The notes below the pieces were generated by a model. That model was given only the letters and a program-made list of their open reading frames with translations, did not search any database and was not told where the DNA came from. Shown one piece after another: positions 63,928 through 64,000 of a DNA stretch of 64,000 nucleotides. Position numbers and translations under genes: made by a program. Within the stretch, counting starts at the first letter, position 1. Each line of letters opens with the position of its first letter. Source of the DNA: Bacillus sp. S/N-304-OC-R1. GTDB lineage: Bacteria; Bacillota; Bacilli; Bacillales; Cytobacillaceae. The stretch spans positions 496,001 to 560,000 of the forward strand of contig NZ_JACWFE010000001.1 of the NCBI RefSeq assembly GCF_019749375.1, in the 5' to 3' direction.

Positions 63928-64000
63928 ATGATCGGTTATGGCGCATACGGTTACGGTGGATATGGATGCGGTTGCGGCTATCCAGGTTTTGTTGGCGGTG
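63928..64000 (+). CDS. YjcZ-like Gly/Tyr-rich sporulation protein, truncated by window end
   Basis: Only 24 codons are present: MIGYGAYGYGGYGCGCGYPGF, dominated by Gly and Tyr. This low-complexity start is typical of YjcZ-family sporulation proteins and some coat proteins. ATG follows AGGGAGG. The sigma-K-like promoter upstream agrees with late mother-cell expression. The call rests on a fragment. Confidence 0.6.
   Translation, partial: MIGYGAYGYGGYGCGCGYPGFVGG

Overview
The window is a low-GC chromosomal segment of an endospore-forming Bacillaceae species. It is recognisable by near-unbroken gene order with the Bacillus subtilis region running from pdh/speA through yla, pycA, cta and ylb to the start of the division and cell wall (dcw) cluster, here in reverse orientation. 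Sporulation genes (ylbJ, an RsfA-type regulator, a YhcN/YlaJ lipoprotein, a csfG-like forespore RNA, and a YjcZ-like gene behind a sigma-K-like promoter), bacillithiol synthesis and a caa3 oxidase all fit that assignment. I cannot name the species. No phage, CRISPR array, tRNA or rRNA is present. The only mobile element recognised is one group II intron.

Layout. 1-1980: start of the dcw cluster (pbpB fragment, ftsL, rsmH, mraZ) behind a period-10 MraZ box. 2104-5240: bshC, a DUF3397 membrane protein and panE. 5377-8567: a three-gene biotin-dependent acyl-CoA carboxylase with an upstream cre site. 8940-11794: ylbP, an RsfA-family regulator, an enoyl-CoA hydratase-like gene, rpmF and yceD. 11974-17582: tmcAL, ylbL, ylbK, ylbJ, coaD and rsmD. 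17640-20268: the csfG-like RNA plus two genes, then ylbG. 20406-25261: ylbF, a lipoprotein, ylbE, ylbD, a stop-interrupted small gene with a membrane-protein partner, ylbC, ylbB and a LysM-CAP protein. 26016-34479: ctaM, ctaG, ctaF, ctaE, ctaD, ctaC, ctaB and divergent ctaA (heme A and caa3 oxidase). 34536-39351: pyc and ftsW. 39796-49991: ylaN, glsA, ylaL, phoH, ylaJ, ylaI, ylaH, typA, ylaF, an IMPase and yktB. 50061-53260: yktA, a nitronate monooxygenase-like enzyme, speA and the SR1/SR1P dual-function RNA. 53369-55665: small envelope and unknown genes. 55678-60621: pdhABCD. 61111-62998: group IIC intron inserted directly behind the ykyA terminator. 63928-end: truncated Gly/Tyr-rich gene.

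How the parts fit. The window holds much of central carbon and respiratory control: pyruvate dehydrogenase, pyruvate carboxylase, an acyl-CoA carboxylase, and the terminal oxidase with its heme A supply. Three cre-like sites (acyl-CoA carboxylase, SR1, pdh) suggest CcpA links several of these. The SR1 and pdh sites are nearly identical in sequence but sit on opposite sides of their candidate promoters.

Most of the window is conserved core genome. I did not find a clear new multi-gene system. The best leads are the in-frame amber codon in an otherwise intact small gene (22271-22483), the csfG-like RNA with a forespore-type promoter, the cre-controlled SR1 locus, the inverted-repeat-rich region upstream of pdhA, a probable CTG start in ylbC, and full and collapsed copies of an intergenic repeat. 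Many starts were moved from the longest frame to the codon with a proper ribosome binding site. Several of these are GTG or TTG.
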